Positions 36,801-49,600 of a stretch of 64,000 nucleotides of DNA are shown here, piece after piece. Numbering within the stretch: the first letter of the stretch is position 1; every line of letters begins with the position of its first letter. The position numbers and the translations under genes were made by a program. The notes under the pieces were generated by a model. It saw only the letters and a list, made by a program, of their open reading frames with translations. It ran no database searches and was not told where the DNA came from. Source of the stretch: Pipra filicauda (Eukaryota > Chordata > Aves > Passeriformes > Pipridae). The stretch is taken from assembly GCF_003945595.2 (NCBI RefSeq), contig NW_024104554.1, forward strand, positions 3,833,352-3,897,351, written 5' to 3'.

Positions 36801-39800
36801 GATTAATTATTTATGCTTATTGCATTATCTTTATTCCATCACAGGAGAAAAAAAATAATTGAGTATTTGTTATAAGCCATGATTATTTTTAAAAAGTTAA
36901 TAACAATTTATGATGTTAGATGCTCAGATCTGTATTTCCCTTTATATCCCCTGGAAAATAAATTAAAAAAAAAAAGGAAGGAAAAAAAAAAGAATTGTTA
37001 TGGAATAAGATGGGGGGGTAATTTTAATTCAAGTATTTCAGCATATTCTGTAGTATATTAGTCAAGTACTAGTCCTGTTTCAATAGAAGCATGATTAATG
37101 GCCTAGGTTGGTAAAGATAACATTCCCTAAATCACTTATGATTTGGAATTAAAGTTCTCAGAATGTTCTCAGGTTTCACTTAGCTGTAGAAAAATGGAGG
37201 CAAAACATTATTATTTGTGAAAGTGGTAAGTGAAAAGAAGGGAAAGCTACTTGACTTCTTATTTGAGAAAACTAGTTGTTACGTGTCCTTGAAATTTCTC
37301 TTAATAGCATTCCCACTTTTATATGAATATTTCCAGGAATTTCTACCTTAAATACCACAGTCTGTCCACTGTGGGTAACAAGCACCATTAGTTGCTGAGC
37401 CATTCACTAAATATGTGAGAATTTCCATCCCAAAATTATCAGTTTGAAACACCCAGCCATTGCTTCTCCTCTCGTCCATCATGCAATCTTGTTGGCAAAG
37501 TAAAAGGCAATTGCCACTTCTTGGTGAAAACTTACAAGAATATATTATGGAGGTGAAGTGTGGTGATTTTTAATGAAATTAGTGCTTTTCTCCAGTGTAT
37601 GTGTATCACTGACAGTGATGTCTAGAGCTGGTTCATGTTGTGATCAGTAACCCACAATGTGGTATAAGGCTGACTCGTGTGTGCTGTTGTTCATTGAAAA
37701 AAAAGTGTAGAATTCAGATATTCTTTTTAGTGTATTTTTATTTTAACCCAAAGTAGAAAAAGATACATGGATACTTTATAGGAAATCTTTTAAACCACTT
37801 TCAGTCATGCCTTTGAAAGTCAATTGGCATTGTCAGAATTCCCTAAGAACTCAGGGCTCTAGGTTTAAATCATCACTGGTGACATTAATACTCAGGTTTT
37901 CACCTCTAATTGCGATTTGTTCTTATTTATACCCTGTAAATCTTTATTGAAAGGGAAAGATTATCTTTTCTTCCATAATTCACATAAGTTTTGAAAAATC
38001 AAGAATATTGAAATATCTGGCACAGAAAAAAAATCAAAGTGATCTACAGCAAGTAATTAGCACAAGATTTTCAGTTTTAAAACTTTAAACAACACAAACT
38101 CAGAATTTTTTTTTTTAAGAAGAAAAACATTTGGATTATTATACTCTATTACAGCCAATAACTATATCTTATTAAATGTTTCGTGGCAATTCACTACCTC
38201 TGTTCTAAAAATGCATTAGTTCAGCAGTTCATAATACAGCCAAATGTAAATAGGTATCAAAATTCAATACAGACACATAGAGAATGTCTGAATGTTGTTC
38301 ATCTTGGTCGTGAGGCAATTAGATGTTTGTTGAAGTTCTTTGGGGTTTTTGCAAATTGCAAGTTTCTTTCTGTTTTGGAGAAAGGTTGTACTGAGGGCCA
38401 AAATATCATGTACCAAAATGAGACCATGTATATGATCATCTTAGGATAGGCAACTACTTACAGGTAATACTGTAATGAACAAACAAAATAAAATGAACAA
38501 CATTTTTTCATACTTATAGTGTTTCACATCTAAATGGTATTTACTATATATTTTATTATACATTTTATGTATTTCAGTTGGCAAATTAAAACAGACATCT
38601 GAAATAGAGAGGGTTTTTTGTGTGTAGCTTTGCTTTTTTTTTTTTAATTGGAAATGCCACCTTGCAATATGTGTGTGATTGTAGATTTGCATATTGTAAA
38701 ATTACTCTAATTTTATCTGCTGAGTTCAGAAAGTCAGAAAGGGATTTAATAAGTGGTAAAAAATAAACTAGGGAGTAATATAAAGGCAGAGGGTATGTAT
38801 TTTGCACTTTTAAATAACCTTTTATAACAAGAATCTATTATCGTACAGTATACTGTAGTTCCACTTTCTAGTGATACTCTTGCTATTGTCACAGTAGTGT
38901 CTTTAAATCTGGATATGAATAGTTTGTATATGTACACACTTCAAAAGTGATTTCTATAATGGAATATGTGCTCCCTGTCACTGTTATTAGCATCCAACTC
39001 GAAAAATATTCACCAATTATTTTTTTTATTAATTATGAATGTACAGTGTAAATTAACAAATCAAATATTGTAGCAATGAAGAAATGCACTTTAAAAATCT
39101 AAAAGTGTACATCTAAAACAGTGTTATTTTGTATAGATGTTTTTGAATAAATAATTTATTGCTCAGTGGTGGTTTTTTCTCATTTATGAAATAAATATAA
39201 GGTATTTGATAGCAGCTAGTTGAGCTTTATATTTTATCATCAATTATTTTGTTGGGTTTCTTTTTAAAATCAAAGTTTCAATTAGAAAAGTAACGGACTT
39301 AGTCACATTTTCCCTTTCATTCAGTAAATCATTTTTGGCTTGGTCTAATTGCTGTGAGGAAGCCAAGGTGTGATCCATGATCAGCCCACAGTCCTTTTCA
39401 GGATCAACCAGTGAGAGGACCTGGCTACCGCATCCGCCTTCGGTCATTGAGATCAATTTTGGCCATGGAAAACAAGATATGGACAGAGAGATGCATAACA
39501 AGTTTTTCAGTCTTAGACAGGACAAGACAGAGGCAGGGTCTAGCCTTTGTCTATAATCTGGAGTAAGGAATTGGATGCACTTGCATTTTCCCTGGTTTAA
39601 ATGCAACCAGTTGAAATATACTGAACGGTATAATGACCTTGTATAAGTTTGTTTCAGTGAGAGGTCAGTGTTGAAATCCTGAACTGAAAGGTACTAAACA
39701 ACAAAATGTCTGCAGTCTTCAAAACTGGGCATAATTCAGATTTGTAATCTAAGAATTATTCTAGACTTGTTCCTTGCTTTGCTAATAGAGGAAAAATGTG

Positions 39801-40716
39801 CCACGTTAGGACCAAGTCAACTCTACTGGGCAGATGTTTGGAAGAAGTGACTTCAGAAAAGTTTTATAAGCAGGGGTTTTTTTCTTTTTTTTTTATAGTG
39901 TTCTAGTGTATCTAGCCTCTAAGAAGAAAACACATTTACTACCACATAAATGATATTTATATTGTTAATCCACTGGTAGGACTGTTAATTGTAGAAAGAA
40001 TGTTTTCCTAGAGGAAATAAGAGTATTTAAAGAAGAAGAGAATATATTCTGAAGGAAAAATATAAATCCTGAATTTAAACCTAAAAGAAAAACAGAATGT
40101 GCTTGTAAGGAGCTGAGCTTGCTATCCTAGATAATGCCAGTATGGTACCATCAAAGACAACTTATAAGTAGTTAACACATTTCAGTCACCCCTCGTCTTA
40201 GCCTTAGAGGTATCTTAGTATCACAAGAGTGTATCCAAAATGAGACTTAGACAGCTAAACTGAAAGCATAGACTGAAAAAGCAAACACAGAAAAAGTCTT
40301 CTGTCTGTCAGCAAATCTGAAGGCTGTAAATCTTTACACATCCTTAATACCCCAAATATCCTCAAAACATACATGTGTGCTGATATACTCTCCATGTAGG
40401 CAGAGGTCAGCTGGGAGGCAGGCTGCTTGGTTCACAGAAAAGCTTGATGCTATAGTGCATTTTTAGAGTGCAGTCAGTCTCCTCAGAAGGTGACATGGCA
40501 GCTACAATTTCTATTAAAATATGTACTTCCAGCAGGGGAAAGGTAGAGTTGCATCATTATTTAACTGCCCGATGATTACAGCAAGATCTACAGCAGGTAA
40601 TTAGCACTGGGCCCGAGGGGGAAATATGTTCCTGCATTGTGGGTGTCAGTCTGGCATTTTAAGTCCAGCAGTCCCTGCAGAGGTCTAGTTCAGTGTCCAG
40701 CCTGTGAGCAGCAGCA

Positions 40717-40757
40717 GGGCAGGCAGGACAGGGGGGCAGGGCAGGCAGTCAGGGGGG
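40717..40757 (+). other. G-quadruplex-type motif in a GC-rich patch
   Basis: Within about 41 bases there are four runs of at least three G: 40717-40719, 40731-40736, 40739-40741 and 40752-40757. Loop lengths are 11, 2 and 10. The surrounding 350 bases (about 40600-40960) are clearly more GC-rich than neighbouring DNA. They are rich in CAGG/GGCAG words rather than CpG, so this is not a classical CpG island. No gene could be attached to it. Confidence 0.5.
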
Positions 40758-41864
40758 CTGCATGCTCTAAGCATCTACTCCTCTTTGCATGTGCCCGAGC
40801 CCTTGGGTGCAATGTCGTAGCTGCCTCCATCCTCTCAAGAGGCAGCTGTGAGTGGCAGCACTTTTTGTCCTCTTGCTGAGGTTGTGCCACTATGGAGGGG
40901 AGGAGGCTGGAGAGGGAGAGTAAGCGCAGATGAAGGTGCAATCTTTGGTAACCCAGCAGGCAGGGAAATCATCTGGGGAGGTGTAATCCTGAGCTCTAGT
41001 CCCCTTTCCAAAGAGAAATATGCAGAGATGTGAGGAAGGTCTCATTTATGTGCAGCTTAAAGTGCTTTTTACTATGACATATTGGACTTTTTCACTTCCC
41101 TATGGTAGTAAATTGTGCTTCTCATGGCAATAGATGTAATTGCTTTGCACTAAATTATATTAACTATTTCGGTTGGTTTGTTCTACTTCATGCTTGGACT
41201 GACAGAGCTGAATTATTTTCTGCAGTATGTAGCTCAAAAGAGAAGAAAATTCCTGGTTATTGGGAAAAAATGTGGGGTTTTTTCAAGTGTAGAAGAAATA
41301 TTTAGACAGTGGCTAATTTTTCTTTTTTTATGATTTTTAATAATGGTTGTGGTTAGTTGTAAACTTCTGGATTTTTTGTAAATAAAAGGAGCTATTCTTC
41401 ACAGTTAATTTTTACTAAACTAGGTTGTACTAAGTCTCCCCTGCAGCCCATGAACTGGAAACATGGCACCTGACAGAAAAATTGGTGGCTTAATTTTTAA
41501 GTACCCTAAGAGAAGAGGCTATCTTCCTTTTCTCTCTTCTGAGAGCTGGACTTTGTTGTTTATATGCAGCCTTGTTTAATGATTCAGATTCAGCTTTTGT
41601 GCATCCAAAAGGGGCACTTTACTTGATGGTGTCAAAAGTAGAGAAAGAAAAGCTTAAGAGTACTTGTTCAGTATCTCTGCCATCTGTGAAATGCCCATTG
41701 CATTAAATACTTATTGCCTACCCAGCACAGAGGTTTTTAAAGCATGTAAGTATCTCCCTGTTAGGTACAAAATTGTGATGGAAATAAAGAGAATGGTTTA
41801 GTGACAATTAAAAGAGAACCAGGACAGAAGAAGTAGGGTAAGGACAAAGAATATTGAGCAAAAT

Positions 41865-41903
41865 AGAAAGGGAGGGAGGGAGAGAGAGAGGGAGAGAGAA
41901 AGG
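41865..41903 (+). repeat. homopurine GGGA/GA tract
   Basis: Thirty-nine uninterrupted purines composed of GGGA and GA units. The tract is a simple repeat; a homopurine strand of this length can in principle form triplex DNA. Frames overlapping it on the minus strand are Pro/Ser/Leu-rich artefacts of the repeat. Confidence 0.85.
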
Positions 41904-43249
41904 CTGAGCAAATGGAGTCTGGGGGCATGAGAAAGGGTTGGAACTGGAAATAGAATGTGAAATCAGAAATAGGGACATACATGACACCAACAAGGTTAGA
42001 GAGGGAAGTGGTGTAGCGAGGGTGTCCTGGCCTGGAAAAGTGGCCAATGCCTCTACCTTTTGATAGAGAATCAGAGAGGTCTTCCCTTTCAGACAGTAAT
42101 ACAGAGCATACTATGGTGTGCTCTGGGGTGAGGGGGCAGGAAGTGGGATAAAGAAAACACTGAATAGAGCTGGGTGAAAGCAGGGGTTATCAGGTAAGAC
42201 ATTTCCTGGTCATGCAGATAAGTTGATATAGTTTGTTACAATAAGAAAATTGCTCAAATATAAGAGAAAAAGATAAAGGCTGTAAGGAAGGACCTCAAAA
42301 GGGAACGGTCTCATATTTTAATGTCTTACCCAGAATATTTAAATCCTATCCATTTTCAAAGTTCTTTTGTTATAATTTGTGCACTTATCCAACTCACTCA
42401 GAGATAAGTTGTACTCATTTTAAGGAAAGGATGAGACAGTTATACCTCAGAACTCTGACCAATGTGGGGAACATGGAGAAAGATGAAAGTTCAGGAGATA
42501 AATTAGAACAAGGTAAAATACAACTGGAAAGAAAAGAGAAGAAAATAACTGGATGTTTCACCAGAAACTAGTGAGGAAAAGCCAAGAGTCAGAGTAGCCC
42601 ATAAAGGGTACAGACAGCTGAGCTGCCTGAACATAGTGACTTACACACACAGGTCAGGTTAACGCTGACGCATAAAAGCAGGTTTAAATGAGGCCACAAC
42701 TTTATTTTTGCACAATTAATGTATTAAAGCATAACCAAAACCTCTTGACTAACTGTCCTTTGCCAATTCATTCTATGAGCATTTTTTCTTGAGAACTATT
42801 GTACTTGATCAATAGAAGATAAGGAAATATGAAAAAATAATATTAGACATAGGATGTTACTAGTAATACTTTAAATGGAGGAGATTTCACATTTCTGTAA
42901 GAGAGTCCATGTAACTAAGGGTCCATGTAACCTTGTGCCCATGCCTGTTCAACCTTCCACCATCTTCTAAAACAGCATCTGACCTCCATATCTCAGATCC
43001 AAATTCTTCAATACCCAAAACTGAGCAAACCAGTCAGTTCACTGTATAGGATGAGCTATTGGGCTCTTATGGGAAGAGATGAGCTCACTGTCTTCTACAC
43101 TTTCTCCTTCTTGAATGCTGACATTGAATCTTTATGTCCCTGACATTCTCAGTGCTAAAAGAACGTATGTACACCTGTACAAGGCTGTACATACTGAAAC
43201 ATCTATAGCTTCATGCACATCTCCTTCCTGTCTCTCAGAGAAACATTCC

Positions 43250-43560
43250 TGCATCTGCTATCCTGAAACCAGGCTAAAGCATCTGTTAAACAATTACCCA
43301 GACCTGGCACATGTACTATTTTAAAAAGAATGTTATGGCACAAGCAATGGAGTGCAAAAGTCGTCACAAACTGTGGTCCCTGTGGGGCTCTAGCCATCTG
43401 CTTGCTAATTATGTATACCACAGCCTGGCTGTTGCACAGAAAACAAACATTGCTGCTAGCAGGTTCATTCTGCCATATAATTACTGCAACTGGCACAGGC
43501 AGAATTCCAGGAAAGTTATGTCTTTTTCTGCCCATTGCAGTTGCCATTTTTGAGTTTCCC
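43250..43560 (-). pseudogene. broken RNase H region of a DIRS-type retrotransposon
   Basis: Read on the minus strand, this piece resembles the RNase H domain of DIRS-type (tyrosine-recombinase) retrotransposons. In one frame, just upstream of 43500, is WAEKDITFLEF, like the WxxKDIxFLELFP box. A frame change follows, then VCFLCNSQAVVYIISKQ (like the CDNQAVVxIINKQ box) and, near residue 79 of the 43547-43203 frame, HVPGLGNCLTDALAWFQ (like HVPGxxNxxADALSRFQ). The catalytic Asp of the first box is Asn here, while the Asp of the last box remains. With the frameshift and no adjoining reverse transcriptase, recombinase or gag, this is an inactive remnant of about 300 bases. A Ty3/gypsy-type RNase H is the alternative, but the box spacing and wording fit DIRS better. 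Identification is from memory of the motifs only. Confidence 0.62.
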
Positions 43561-45576
43561 TTTTAAAGGATCCACCTGCTCTTTCTGCCACCTTGTACCT
43601 CAGTCTATCCTGCTTGCATCTGCCTATCCCCACCTGTGCTAATCTCTCTCTGACAGTAAAAGTACATCATATTCCCCAAGACATGCTTGCTGCAAGAACT
43701 TTGTTCATATTAAGGTAATGTTGCAGTGGACTATTTAACTTTTTTGAGAATATTGAGCTAATGTTGATATGCCATTATTTAACAACTTTTATGCAACTTT
43801 TCATAAAAATCACCTCAGAAATAATGCAGATATATTCACTGCCCAGGTAAACGAAGCTGTTCCTTGTCTCAGAGTGAACAGTTAATTCAGAACAGTCAAG
43901 GCTCCTTTGGCCAAATCTGCATGAAACACAATATCTTTATTCTTTTCTCCCCTCTATTTCTCCCTGTGTGTCAACAGCTCTCACCTGTGCCGAAATACTT
44001 GACAACAGGGGACAGTCCACTGTGTTCATCTGCTACAGACAGACTTGAAAAAAACCAGCCTGCGGGAATGAGCATTGCCTCCCCCAGACTGTTTGGGTTG
44101 GTGTTGCACTGCCGAGTAGTTATGCTGTTCCAGAGGCACAGAAATGTGATGACTTTTAATTAATGAAAATTCAGGTTCTTGGGTGCTATCACACTTAGGC
44201 AGCAACTAAAAAGAGGCTGAGGATCTAACTTCTCTGTGCCTTGGGGGGAAGAAAATATAGACATCATTCTTAGATTTATGTGTATTAAGAAAAGCTACCT
44301 GGTGTCATAATATTATTTGGTTTTAAATGATATATGAAGATTAGAAACATATCTGTATGAGTTATACACTCAACTTCAGACTCTGCTTAATAATTTCTGC
44401 AGGGAAAGGATTTCTTATTCATAGTCCTTCAAAGGTATTGTATGATACTTGTCACATCCCAAAGCTTCTACTGGTCCTGTTGTCAGTGTGTCCTTATTTA
44501 TGGATGAATACCCACACCAAACTGATTAATCATGTCCTCCTGTTAGAGCTCTGGGAAGTTCATTTTGTCCTCCAGAGTGGTCATCAGGAAAGCCTGGGCA
44601 TGTTATTGGCACTATTCCATCACACAGTGAAGAGTCTGATATGCTCTGTTTTCCATGCTGGTCACATTCAATCACCTTGAAAAATTTAATAGAAAGCATT
44701 TTTTTAACCAAGATATTTCCCTAATGAAGACCTTTTCGTTATTTTGATATTAGTAAATCAAACTACATCAGGAAATGATTGGGATCTGGGTTATGATTAC
44801 CCCTAAGCTAAATTCGTGAAAATGTATCTGATACGATTTTGCCCCAGGCCAGTCAACAGCATGCTGAACAGCCCCTAGGCATGCACGAAGAATTATCATG
44901 GGCCAGATGCTGTTTGTTACAGGCAGTGTAACCACACTCATCTTGATTTGGAGATCTCCAATAGTACGGCTGAAATCTGTAGTGTTTCATGCACCTTTGA
45001 TTTACTCTACAGAAGCAACTTTTCTTTCCAGAGACTCCAGTATTCATATACAAGCTCCACCATATGTCACTGGTACTTTGTACCAGAGAAAGGCGTCCAT
45101 GTCTTCCATGCATGCCTTTTGAATGAGTAGTTCTTTGATCTGTGGTGACTTTGCTGAAAACTAGAAAGAAGAGGTGGGTTTCAAAATTCTGCAAAATTAC
45201 CATACAATCATGGTATGAATGCGTAATACTTGTATTACAGTAACATTAACGTGTATTTTGAAGGCATTCAGCAGTGCAACGAAAGAAAGGTAGAGCTCCT
45301 TTTGGGAGCACAGGTTGCCAGTGTGCTAGAGCTACAAAAGCCACTTCCCGCAAAAGGGCATTTCAATCAAGTGTTTATTCCTCATTAACACAAATTTTAG
45401 TATTTCTCATGGGAGCTGTGATCTTCTTAGAAGGCAAACAATTCTGCTATCAAATGCTATTGATCTGAATAGTGCACAGATTTGTTTTTTCTGTTGTCCA
45501 TCAGGGATCAACTGCATACCTGAAGAAATGAGGAATACGTTGTTAAGGAAAACTGACATAGATATTTACTAACTGT
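43561..45576. other. intergenic DNA, no gene seen
   Basis: This is 2.0 kb between the DIRS-like fragment and the second solo LTR. I searched the minus strand upstream of the RNase H piece for reverse-transcriptase motifs and saw none. Frame 44853-45203 (minus) is cysteine-rich near its end but has no recognised domain, start context or splice sites. It is treated as chance. Confidence 0.5.
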
Positions 45577-45581
45577 GGTAC

Positions 45582-46657
45582 TGTCATGGTTTGAGATTGC
45601 CCCCCCAGGAGTCAGGGGCTCAGAGGTGACTGGGTGCCAGGGCAGTGTTCCCTGGAGAGCCAATCACCACTCGTCTTGTTCGCTTCTGCTAAAAATCATA
45701 TTTACACAGCCACCGGAAGCTGCTGGCAGTTTTTTTGTTGGTGGTGTCTGCTGTGTGTAGGTGTAGAAGGCCAGGGGGTGGCTGGGCTCCTTCTTTCCCC
45801 CCTCCAGGCAGAGAGTGGAGCCCTGCAGCCCCCCAACTCTGCCTAGGCCAGAGTTAGAGGCAGCATTTAGAGTGAGTGTTTGTGAGGGATGCGACTCACA
45901 GCACCTGAGGTAAGAGGAGACAGGCAGGCCTTGCAGCTAAGCCCTCTTCTCCCCCCTTTTTGCAGTTAAGCTGTGGAGGAGGGCCTTTTCTTTCCCTCCG
46001 CTGTAAAGTGGAGGAAAGGCTCTGCATTTGAAGCAGAGCCAAGTGGACGGGCTGATAATAAAACAGCTCGGCGCTCAGGAGAAGAATCCTAAGTGAAATT
46101 GGAGACAGGCCAAGAGCTCGGGAGTTGCCCTGGCGAAGTTTTGACTGGGGGCAGCCAAAAACTGACTCGGAGGACGCTTGATAAGCTGAACTACACTGCA
46201 GCAGCCTACGAACTGAGGTATGAGACTGAGAGAGAGAGAATGACACAGCAGAGACTGACATGGGACCGAGGAGAAAGGACTCAAAGCTACCTTCTTGGAC
46301 CTCGTGAGGAGAAAGGACTTCAGCAACCAGCTGGAGGTTGGTGAGGGAGTGTTTCATGTTCCCGAATACTCCCATGAGAGAGAGACTGCGTTACATATCA
46401 GCCTTGAAAGGCTTCTCCTGGACTAAAGTTAAAGGGAGGGGCTTAAAAGGACTGACAGAAGTGTAATAATATATATATAGTCGCCTTTAGTTTGTATAGT
46501 ATTTATTTGTGTAAAATAAATGTATATACTTCCCCCTTCCCCTATAGAAGCCTCTGGTCTGAAAGTTTCTCTCCGGTGTTGGGATAAATTGTGGGAAGGG
46601 GTGGGGGGAAGCCTGGAAATTGGATTTTGGATTTCTAATGTGGCTCAAACTGCCACA
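45582..46657 (+). mobile_element. solo LTR of an endogenous retrovirus, complete, 1.08 kb
   Basis: This is a 1076-base element bounded by TG..CA and by the exact 5-bp duplication GGTAC (45577-45581 and 46658-46662). The ends form imperfect inverted repeats (TGTCATGGTTTGAG at the left, CTCAAACTGCCACA at the right). Near the 3' end on the + strand there is a TATA-like stretch (GGGGCTTAAAAGG near 46438, then TAATATATATATAG near 46466), followed by AATAAA near 46516, which supports + orientation. The body is unusually GC-rich for the window and includes a C run next to the left end and a GGGGTGGGGGG stretch near the right end. Five-base duplication again points to an ERVL-like family. Overlapping open frames up to 159 residues (45896-46375 minus) are not proteins I recognise. 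No internal retroviral region is present. Confidence 0.88.
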
Positions 46658-46662
46658 GGTAC

Positions 46663-49600
46663 CTACAGCTATATGCAAAAATTTCCCAGAGGTTTACAGG
46701 AATATACACATGAGCTGATGTGGCAGACAAAATCTCATCCCAGACAACCCATAACTACTGCCTAAATACCATTATATACCCTGCGATAAAGTGGTGGCTA
46801 AAAAATCAGCCAGACGTCAATGGTCTGGTCACCACTGGCGGGCTGCCCAAGCAGAGCTCCTCACTGCCTGCAGCAGAGCAAGGTTGGGAAGCTGGGCAGA
46901 AGCACAGGCTGGGGAGGATGGAAAGGGCAGCATGTAGGTGTTGCTTACCAGTCTGCAGGAGTAATGAGAAGATGAGGGGAGGCACAAAGTTTATGTTCTT
47001 TCTGTTGGTTCTTGGATTGGCTTGACAGTCTAAGGGAATTGCATTGGGACCTAAGGGAATTGTGTGCAGGAGCCCTGAACTAAGGCAAGCCCAGGGTGTC
47101 AGGACTCTGTGTAGAAGGCTTTCCTTCTTCTCTTTCTTCTTGTAACCTCTTACAATTTTTAATTGGCTTGTTTGCTATTTGCAATTTATGTTTTATTCCA
47201 TGGCCAAGGTTGTTTAATTCCCATAAAGCTCATTTTCTTATACCTTTTGCTGCAGAACTAAAAACTTGCTCCCTATAGGTTTCTTTCTACAAATATAAAT
47301 GCTCAACCACTTCCAATACCAATTTTCAGCATTTTCTCACCAAATCAAGCGCCTTCACTTCTTTAAGCCTTATGTTGTTCAAGCTTACCCATAGTCCCCA
47401 CACCTCAGAAGAGGACATGATGAACTTATTACCAATTCCATACATTGACACCAGGCCTTTTTTTTTTTAACTCTCCCTTTACATTTCAGGGACACACATT
47501 TTTTTCTCTTGCCAGAACATTAACTTGAAAAGTCTGTTGAGAATCAGTGATGAATGATTCCTTTATATCTTTTTCTTTCTTCTGAGTCGCATCTTCTCAA
47601 GGTTCTCTTATCATGAATTTATTATCTGTAAAATTTATTTCCAAAGACATCACCATATATGTGGTTGTATTAAAATATTTTTGTTGGATTTGTCAGTCTA
47701 CCACAGTATCTATTATTAATTTTGCCTCAGTTCAGGTATGCAGATTTCAGTGAGAAATTAATTCTTTTGTTGTGTGTATGTAATTTCATATCTCTACATA
47801 TATTTAAGTATATGTATATATTTATTTTTTTATATACATATTTATGTACATACAAATACACACAGATACTCTTCCCTGTTCCTTCATTCCTTCAGGTATT
47901 TGGTAACATCTGCATATTTTTTACTAAGTGTTGATTGTTATTAATGCTTATTTAAGTATGATGGGGTTTGACCTTTTTATTAGTTAGTATCTAATGCTGC
48001 ATGCTTGTTAATTCTTATGTGCCTTTTACATCTGGATGTTTCAACATAAAAATAATAACTTTTTTTTCAGTCTGGGAGTTTTCTAAAAAATACTTTATCT
48101 AGCTACAGAATGCTTCAAACCCATCAGGGCATTAAAACAACAGCTCAAGATTTGTGGAACCTTGACATGACGTCAAATAGTCAAGATGTTTTTATTACTC
48201 AGTCATAAGGCTCACTTGAACACTAAATATCCCAGAGAGTAGTGCTGTGTGACCTCTTAATATCAGCACTCATGAAGCATGTTGCATTTAATTTCTTCAT
48301 ATCATTTACTTTCCTGGTTTGTGACAGACTAATGGAAATTTGGAGATTAATTTGGAAGCACACTCATTTGCCTGAGTGAATATGAACTTCGATGAAACAG
48401 TTCAAGAGTATCTCATTAGATTTAAAATGTGTTTTTCAATTAACAAAATATGTTAATAATGTAGGATGTTTCTAGTGAGCAGTCCATCTAATGAGCTGGT
48501 GGCCATCTTGAGAGAGTCTTTTATTACTGATTTACTGTTTTTTCACTGGGTGTTTGTTTCCCTTTATTACTTCTTTCTTCAAACTGATAACTCCAACTCT
48601 GAAATTATTTCTTACTGTGTTAATATCTACTATTGCCTTTATCTTTGAATTAATAAAAACAAATAATTAAAAATTAAATAATAAATTTGGAACGTCAGTG
48701 CCATGCATGGGAAAATGCAACCTGCCAGGCAATTCACTAAAGCAGATCAGCAGAAAGCATCTGAGTGTGAGGAGGAATTCAAGCACTGTTCTCCAGGGTG
48801 TTGCAACATTTGTGTCCACAGGGGGGCTTCTACATCACAACCTTGACATCTGTAATGCCTCATTCTGGCAACGGTCTACGGCCTATAAAAATACCAGGCT
48901 CTTTGGACAGTGCAGAGAGAGAATAATGCTCTTCAGAATGGGTTATACCAATGCTGTCATACTAAGACTCTTGACCCAGCTAGTGAGAACAGCTGAGAAC
49001 ATATGACTAACCATGAAACATTCTTCATGGCATAAAACATTTGCACTGATCACTGCAGGGCAAATCCTCTCTCCAGTCATGATTCCCTGTTGCTTTTCTT
49101 TTATGTGCTTTTCTTGAGCACTTTGACTACACCACCTCTTTTTTTCTTTCACATCATGGGTACAAAATGAAAGCATGTTGTCACTGCCTGGATTTTCACA
49201 ATAAGTTGGTCCTGTGAAGCAGGAGGTGAAATACAGTGGTCCAGTTCTTAGTGCTGTCAAAGGAGCTTCTGAAGTGAGATATCTATGTGCCATGGTTCCC
49301 ACCATGGAAATATTCACAGAATATTCCACTACAAAGGGAGGACAGGAACATCTGCCATCTTTTCAGTATGGAAATTAATCACTGTCACTATTTGCATCTC
49401 CCAGTTTTTCTTAAGGAATCTTAAATTCTCTTATGTCACTAACCATACTGAGAGCCTCATTCACAGCAGACAGAATACTAAAATTGGTCTGTCATAGTTG
49501 TATTATGTGGTCATTATTTTTATTTTACTAAATCCATTTCTGTTTTCTGCTAAGTACTAACTACTTACCTTGTTAGTACTTGATCAGCTTTATGACGACA

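Larger units (their letters stand above)
33877..43249. other. intergenic DNA, no gene seen
   Basis: This 9.4 kb lies between the first solo LTR and the DIRS-like fragment. It is mostly AT-rich, with one GC-rich patch at about 40600-40960 and a homopurine tract at 41865-41903, listed separately. Minus-strand frame 39244-39606 has a faint LINE-ORF2 flavour (KCKCIQF, later VDPEKDCGLIMDHTLASS) but is too degraded to assign. No host exon was recognised. Confidence 0.55.

Noticed and set aside
39244..39606. 120-residue minus-strand frame with a faint LINE ORF2 flavour
   Set aside because: Fragments such as KCKCIQF and DPEKDCGLIMD recall CR1 or L2 proteins, but spacing and surrounding DNA do not match any tail or palm motif well enough to annotate.
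44853..45203. 116-residue minus-strand frame, cysteine-rich near its end
   Set aside because: No recognised domain, no supported splice sites and no continuation in other frames. Cysteine content alone is not evidence of a gene.
45896..46375. 159-residue minus-strand frame and several overlapping frames
   Set aside because: All lie inside the solo LTR at 45582-46657, which is GC-rich and so poor in stop codons. No retroviral or host protein is recognisable.
48698..49329. Overlapping frames of 102 and 128 residues on opposite strands
   Set aside because: Neither shows a known motif. Overlap on both strands is typical of chance in a stop-poor stretch.
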